Shown here: one piece after another, positions 60,156 through 64,000 of the stretch
How positions within the stretch are numbered: position 1 is the stretch's first letter
Layout of the letters: each line of letters opens with the position of its first letter
Source: Bradyrhizobium sp. SSBR45G
GTDB taxonomy: Bacteria; Pseudomonadota; Alphaproteobacteria; Rhizobiales; Xanthobacteraceae
Length of the DNA stretch: 64,000 nucleotides
Assembly (NCBI RefSeq): GCF_030159255.1
Contig: NZ_BSCT01000005.1
Coordinates: 62,001-126,000, forward strand
Reading direction: 5' to 3'
Position numbers and translations under genes: made by a program
Notes under the pieces: model-generated
Told to the model about the DNA's origin: nothing
What the model saw: only the letters and a program-made list of their open reading frames with translations
Database searches by the model: none

Positions 60156-61487
60156 TCATGCGCGGTAGGGCGCGACGCAGGCCGCGCAATCGACACGGGC
60201 GCGCAGCTGCGTCGCCAGCAGATAGAGACCGCCGATCTTGCGGTGGAGGAACAGCGTCGCCGCCGGCGGCACATGGATGAGGTCGCGGTCGAGGCCGAGC
60301 GCGAGGCCGCGGTCGCGCAGCTCCGCCAGCAGGTCCTGACGCGCGAAGTCGTAAGGCCCAAGCTGGCGCAGCGGCGCCATCGCCCGCAGGAACATGTCCA
60401 CGATCGCGTCCTGGTGCCGCGGCGCCGTTGATGCGTCGAAATAGCCGATGGTCAGCATGGCGGCGCGGCTCGCCGCGCGGTCGGCATCGAGCCCAGCGGC
60501 GAGCAGCGCGCGGAACGCCGCCTGCAGCGCCGGCGGGATCGGCCTGACAGCGCCGAAATCCAGCAGCACGATGCGTCCGCCGTCCGGCGTGACGCGGAAA
60601 TTGCCGGGATTGGGATCGGTCTGCATGGCGCCGAACACGAACAGCTCGCGCATGGTCAGGTCGATCAGCGCCGCCATGGCGCCGTCGCGCTGGTCCGGCG
60701 CTGCAGATGCCAGCGACGCGATCGGCCGGCTGTCGACGAAATCCATCGCCAGCACCTCCGGCGTGGACAGCGCGGTCACAGGCGCAGGCACCACGAACCG
60801 CGGATCGTCGGCGAGAAAGCCGCCGAAGGCACGCAGCTGCGCCGCCTCGGCGGCATAGTCCGCCTCCGCATGCAGCTGCGCCTTGGCGGCGGACAGCGGC
60901 GGCGAGAGATCCATCTGACGCGGCAGCAGGCCGGGCAGCCGCAGCAGCGCGGCGATGTTGTCGACGTCGCTGTCGATGCTGGCGCGCACGCCGGGATATT
61001 GCACCTTGATGGCGAGGCGCCGCCCGTCCGTCGTCTCGGCGCGATGCACCTGGCCGATCGAGGCCGCCGCGAACGGCCGCGTCTCGAAGACGCGAAACCG
61101 CGCGCGCCAGCCCGTGCCCCAGGCCCGCGCCAGCGCCCGCTCGAGCTGCGGCGGCGGCATCGGCGGCGCCGCCTCCTGCAGCTGCGCCAGCAGCGCCGCG
61201 GCCTCGGGCGGCAGCACCAGCCCCGGATCCAGCGACAGCATCTGGCCGAGCTTCATCGCCGCGCCGCGCAGTCCGGCAAGCCCGCTGGCGAGCCGCAGCG
61301 CCTGCGCCGGCGCCAGCAGCAACTCCGGCAGCCCCGGCCGCCGCCCCTGCGCCAGCTGCCGCAACCCGTCCGCCACCGCGCCGCCCGCGATCCCCGCTGC
61401 GATCCCGCCCAGCCGCAGCAGCCGCCCCGGCCGCGACGTCGGCACGGCGGCAGAGCCCGGCAGCGGACGATCAGAGGAAGAATTCAT
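60156..61487 (-). CDS. ABC1/AarF (UbiB-like) kinase family protein
   Basis: A 443-residue member of the ABC1 atypical kinase family. The KxGQ motif (RGAAMKLGQMLSLDPG), the Ala-rich loop (FAAASIGQVHRAE), the conserved Lys in IKVQYPGV and the DPNPGNFR/LLDFGAVR catalytic motifs are all clear. Relatives act in ubiquinone biosynthesis or lipid stress as ATPases. The Ala/Gly-rich lead (residues 1-40) is longer than usual. ATG at 61487 has GGAG nine bases away. Confidence 0.88.
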   Translation of the reverse strand: MNSSSDRPLPGSAAVPTSRPGRLLRLGGIAAGIAGGAVADGLRQLAQGRRPGLPELLLAPAQALRLASGLAGLRGAAMKLGQMLSLDPGLVLPPEAAALLAQLQEAAPPMPPPQLERALARAWGTGWRARFRVFETRPFAAASIGQVHRAETTDGRRLAIKVQYPGVRASIDSDVDNIAALLRLPGLLPRQMDLSPPLSAAKAQLHAEADYAAEAAQLRAFGGFLADDPRFVVPAPVTALSTPEVLAMDFVDSRPIASLASAAPDQRDGAMAALIDLTMRELFVFGAMQTDPNPGNFRVTPDGGRIVLLDFGAVRPIPPALQAAFRALLAAGLDADRAASRAAMLTIGYFDASTAPRHQDAIVDMFLRAMAPLRQLGPYDFARQDLLAELRDRGLALGLDRDLIHVPPAATLFLHRKIGGLYLLATQLRARVDCAACVAPYRA

Positions 61488-61645
61488 CAGGCGGAACTCC
61501 AGGGCGGGCGGCAGCGCATGGGTTGAATACGAGCGAAACCTGCTCCCAGTTCTCCGGCCCGGCGTGATGGCCGTGGCGCAACGCGCGGAGCTGCGGTCCC
61601 GCGGCGCCATGGGCGTCCGGGTTGGACGGTCGTTCCGCCCTCGAC

Positions 61646-62039
61646 ATGAGAGGGCGCGGGGAATGCCGGGCGCTGGCCGCACCCATGGCCCGCCTGCAGA
61701 AAAAAAGCAGGCGGCAGTCACCACAGGTTCAGCCGAGGACACCCGGCATTCCCCGCGCGATGGTTTTCACGCTTATATCGCGCTCTCCCCGGTGTCCGGC
61801 CTGTTAGCCACCGTCGCTCTCCGGATCATCATCACCAGAAAGCTTGGCACCAGCGTCGGGGTGCCAGGACCACGCGTCTTCACGTCCGCAAGCCTGCCGT
61901 TCGTCGGCGAGCATCACGCCCGCTGCAGCCGGCTCGCAGCCATCGCATCTCCAGCCCCACGTCTCGTGACGATCGCGAAGCGCCCCTCTCGGCGGGCCGG
62001 GATGGCGAGAGAGAACCATGGATTCTGAAAAATGGCAAT
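61646..62039 (+). repeat. structured 390-bp repeat, copy C
   Basis: Sister of the element at 49550. The outer arms GCGCGGGGAATGCCGGG (61654-61670) and CCCGGCATTCCCCGCGC (61742-61758) pair perfectly. The A-loop hairpin is CCGCCTGC/GCAGGCGG (61690-61714, loop AGAAAAAAA) and the third stem is TGGCACC/GGTGCCA (61845-61866). Relative to copy B, stem changes are compensated on the partner strand at three positions. Both copies end with CATG(A/G)TTCTGA followed by a GCAAT box. Confidence 0.85.
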
Positions 62040-62092
62040 AGGATTATTTTTTATCGAAATCACGCTCCCCGGCGCGCGACCTCCTGCGCAAC

Positions 62093-63019
62093 TCAATAGC
62101 CCGAAAGCCGGATCGTCGGGGCGCGGACCCGGTTTGCAAGCGCAGCGATCTCGCCAATGAACGGCGCGTAGCTGGAATAGAGCATCACCAGAGCGAACAC
62201 CGCCCAGACGATCTCTTCCCTTGCGGGCACACTGAGCAGGCCGAACACAGCAAACAAGACGAAAGGGAGAGCCATGGCGCCGAAGGCGCGACTCCGTTCG
62301 ACCTGGGCCCACAGGAACAGCAGGGCATGGGCTAGCAGGAAGGGGGGAAACCAGACGAGCCGCATCAACACCAGCAGCTCCGTGGCGACGGGATGTCCGG
62401 GCTCGGCGCGGAGCGCGAGCCGCGCGTAGTGCCGCGCTGTCCCGAACCGGAACGACCGGAAGCAGATCATCGCCATGTAGCTGGCAAAGCTCGTGTCTGT
62501 GTAGCCGGCCTGCCAGGCCTGGTCGCCAAGGCGGATGGCTTCGGCGAAATCGGAGCGCCGGAACGCCGCCTGACTCTGGAACCTAAGCACCTGCGCGCGG
62601 TCGCCGATGGACTGGAAGGCCGTGATGGCCTGATCGTAGCCCGACGCTTCGTTGCCGCAGTTGACCTCCAGCATGCTTTGAAACGCCCGATATTGCGCAA
62701 CATGCGCGGGGAAAAGCTCGCGAAACCGCGCCAGCACGGCCGTCGCATTGCTGCGATCCGCGCGAGCGACGTAGCTGCCGAACAGATAGGTGTAGGCGCC
62801 GTCACTCTGACCGTCGCGGCCGATCCACGATCTGGCGAACATTTCCAGCTCGGCGAACTTCTTCTGCTTGGTGAGCAGCTCGCACCAGGCCTCGCACGCC
62901 TCGCCGTCATGCGGATCGGCGGACAGGGCGCTCTTCAGATGCTGTTCCGCCAGCCTGAAGTTGCCGGCGGACGCATAGGCGCGGGCCGCGGCGATCGTCC
63001 CAGATTTGGCATTGGACAT
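62093..63019 (-). CDS. TPR-type membrane protein
   Basis: A 308-residue protein. Residues about 1-210 form helical TPR-like repeats (ARAYASAGNFRLAEQHLKSA, SADPHDGEACEAWCELLTKQ, DRSNATAVLARFRELFPAHV). The C-terminus has three membrane helices (VWFPPFLLAHALLFLWAQ, MALPFVLFAVFGLLSVPA, VWAVFALVMLYSSYAPFI). The stop and start codons of this and the AAA+ gene upstream are only four bases apart, so the two are co-expressed. It may anchor the ATPase at the inner membrane; that is inference. Confidence 0.82.
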   Translation of the reverse strand: MSNAKSGTIAAARAYASAGNFRLAEQHLKSALSADPHDGEACEAWCELLTKQKKFAELEMFARSWIGRDGQSDGAYTYLFGSYVARADRSNATAVLARFRELFPAHVAQYRAFQSMLEVNCGNEASGYDQAITAFQSIGDRAQVLRFQSQAAFRRSDFAEAIRLGDQAWQAGYTDTSFASYMAMICFRSFRFGTARHYARLALRAEPGHPVATELLVLMRLVWFPPFLLAHALLFLWAQVERSRAFGAMALPFVLFAVFGLLSVPAREEIVWAVFALVMLYSSYAPFIGEIAALANRVRAPTIRLSGY

Positions 63020-63022
63020 GAC

Positions 63023-64000
63023 TTACCTCGCGTAGCGGGACAGGAAATCCTTCAGGTCGTCGTAAAGTCCGTCCTGATTGCCGTAGTCGCTGTAGCTCTT
63101 CGCCTGGGTCAGCCATTCCCCGGTGCTCGGGCGGCATTCCTTCAGAGCCTCGGCGAAGTGACGTTTCGAGAGCGGTGCGATGTCGTTGGCTTCGGCGCTG
63201 TCGTCGATGGCAAAGTCGGTGGCCGTCTCGACCAGCGCTTCGAGATCGGCGCCGGAATAGCCGGAGGTCCGTTCGACGATCGGATCGAGATCCAGCGTCT
63301 TGTCATGGGGACGCTGGGCGAGCAGACGTCGCAACACGAATTTGCGCGCGATCCGGTCCGGCGGCGGCACGAAGATCGACCGGTCGAAGCGGCCGGGCCG
63401 CCGGAAGGCGGAATCCAACGACCAGGGCAGGTTGGTTGCGCCAAGAAACAGCAGGCCCTCGTTCGATGCGCTGATGCCGTCCATCTCGGACAGCAGCACG
63501 GACACGACGGTATTGACCTTGTCGTTGCCGCCGAACTGGCGGCGCTGGGCGAGGGCCTCGACTTCGTCGAAGAACAGCACCGTCGGCTTGCGCATGCGGG
63601 CGTTCCGAAACGTCTCCGCCAGACGCTTCTCGGCGACGCCGACGAACGGGTCGAGGATCTCGGCCGCCCGCACGCACACAAACGCGGCGTTGCATTCATT
63701 GGCGAGCGCGCGCGCCAGCATGGTCTTGCCGCAGCCGGGCGGGCCGTACATGAGAACTCCGCCGCCGGCCTTGCGCTTGAAGGCCTTGAATAGGCCCGGG
63801 GTCTGAAACGGCTTGATGATCTTTCGCCGCACTTGATCCTTGACCGGCTCGAGACCGCCGATGTCGGCGAAGCTGATGGCGTCGCCGGCTGCCGGGCTGG
63901 CCGCCGCGCCGTCGTGCAGCGGAATCACATTGTCCGGGAAGGATGCAGTCTCCGCGATGCGCCACTGCCGCGCCAGGTCGGGATTGTCGCTGCGGTCGAG
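63023..64000 (-). CDS. AAA+ ATPase (VPS4/FtsH-like), N-terminus beyond the window
   Basis: The frame is open to the right window edge, so the protein starts outside; 325 residues are visible. It holds the complete AAA module: IGGLEPVKDQVRR lead-in, Walker A (GPPGCGKTML), Walker B (VLFFDEVEAL), sensor 1 (FLGATNLPWSLD), arginine finger (RRPGRFDRSIF) and the sensor 2 region (RTSGYSGADLEAL). The order is that of classical AAA enzymes such as katanin/VPS4/CDC48, which unfold or disassemble proteins. The GTG at 63928 is a possible internal start but not needed. It is coupled to the TPR membrane protein downstream. Confidence 0.9.
   Translation of the reverse strand, partial: LDRSDNPDLARQWRIAETASFPDNVIPLHDGAAASPAAGDAISFADIGGLEPVKDQVRRKIIKPFQTPGLFKAFKRKAGGGVLMYGPPGCGKTMLARALANECNAAFVCVRAAEILDPFVGVAEKRLAETFRNARMRKPTVLFFDEVEALAQRRQFGGNDKVNTVVSVLLSEMDGISASNEGLLFLGATNLPWSLDSAFRRPGRFDRSIFVPPPDRIARKFVLRRLLAQRPHDKTLDLDPIVERTSGYSGADLEALVETATDFAIDDSAEANDIAPLSKRHFAEALKECRPSTGEWLTQAKSYSDYGNQDGLYDDLKDFLSRYAR

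Noticed and set aside
1..64000. CRISPR arrays, rRNA and tRNA genes
   Set aside because: No regularly spaced repeats and no recognisable tRNA or rRNA signatures were seen on reading through; a covariance-model scan was not possible.

Overview
The window is GC-rich, densely coded DNA from an alphaproteobacterium. The protein types, the small secreted proteins and the dispersed palindromic repeats fit Bradyrhizobium or a close relative; this assignment rests on recognition, not on a database search. No rRNA, tRNA or CRISPR array was seen.

About 0.1-18 kb is a Wzx/Wzy-type exopolysaccharide locus. A long minus-strand block holds a Wza-type export lipoprotein (11545-12729), a Wzy-type polymerase/ligase (10063-11517), a Wzc-type co-polymerase with a tyrosine-rich tail (6898-9174), a second Wzy-type protein, a flippase, a glycosyltransferase and three methyltransferases. 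A plus-strand block (13718-16345) carries a Wzy-like membrane protein, a PPP-type phosphatase and a membrane-anchored helical protein. It ends tail to tail with the initiating sugar-phosphate transferase (16342-17790).

About 18-20 kb is an odd, gene-poor stretch. It has a lone transposase-OrfA-like protein, two tiny proteins sharing its coiled-coil motif, a 38-bp near-perfect palindrome, a nested hairpin with a T tract and a run of 11 G. About 20-34 kb is a second polysaccharide locus, with six genes joined by 4-8 nt overlaps plus extra glycosyltransferases, a glycoside hydrolase and a GNAT-like protein. It has its own flippase, polymerase and a degenerate Wzc-like protein but no visible Wza or initiating transferase, so it may borrow those from the first locus.

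From 34 to 64 kb the content is mixed. It includes DUF2848 and DUF3422 proteins, a sugar dehydrogenase, a sirtuin and a PuuE-like deacetylase coupled to a spermidine/putrescine-type ABC transporter with a divergent GntR regulator and two operator-like palindromes. Further on are a GT-C membrane protein next to a methyltransferase-GT2 fusion, a tandem pair of unknown secreted proteins, several small secreted or coiled-coil proteins, an HNH nuclease, an ABC1 kinase and an AAA+ ATPase beside a TPR membrane protein. Three families of palindromic repeats are scattered here. One (two copies of about 390 bp and one truncated copy) keeps its stems through compensatory base changes, which is the most unusual signal in the window.
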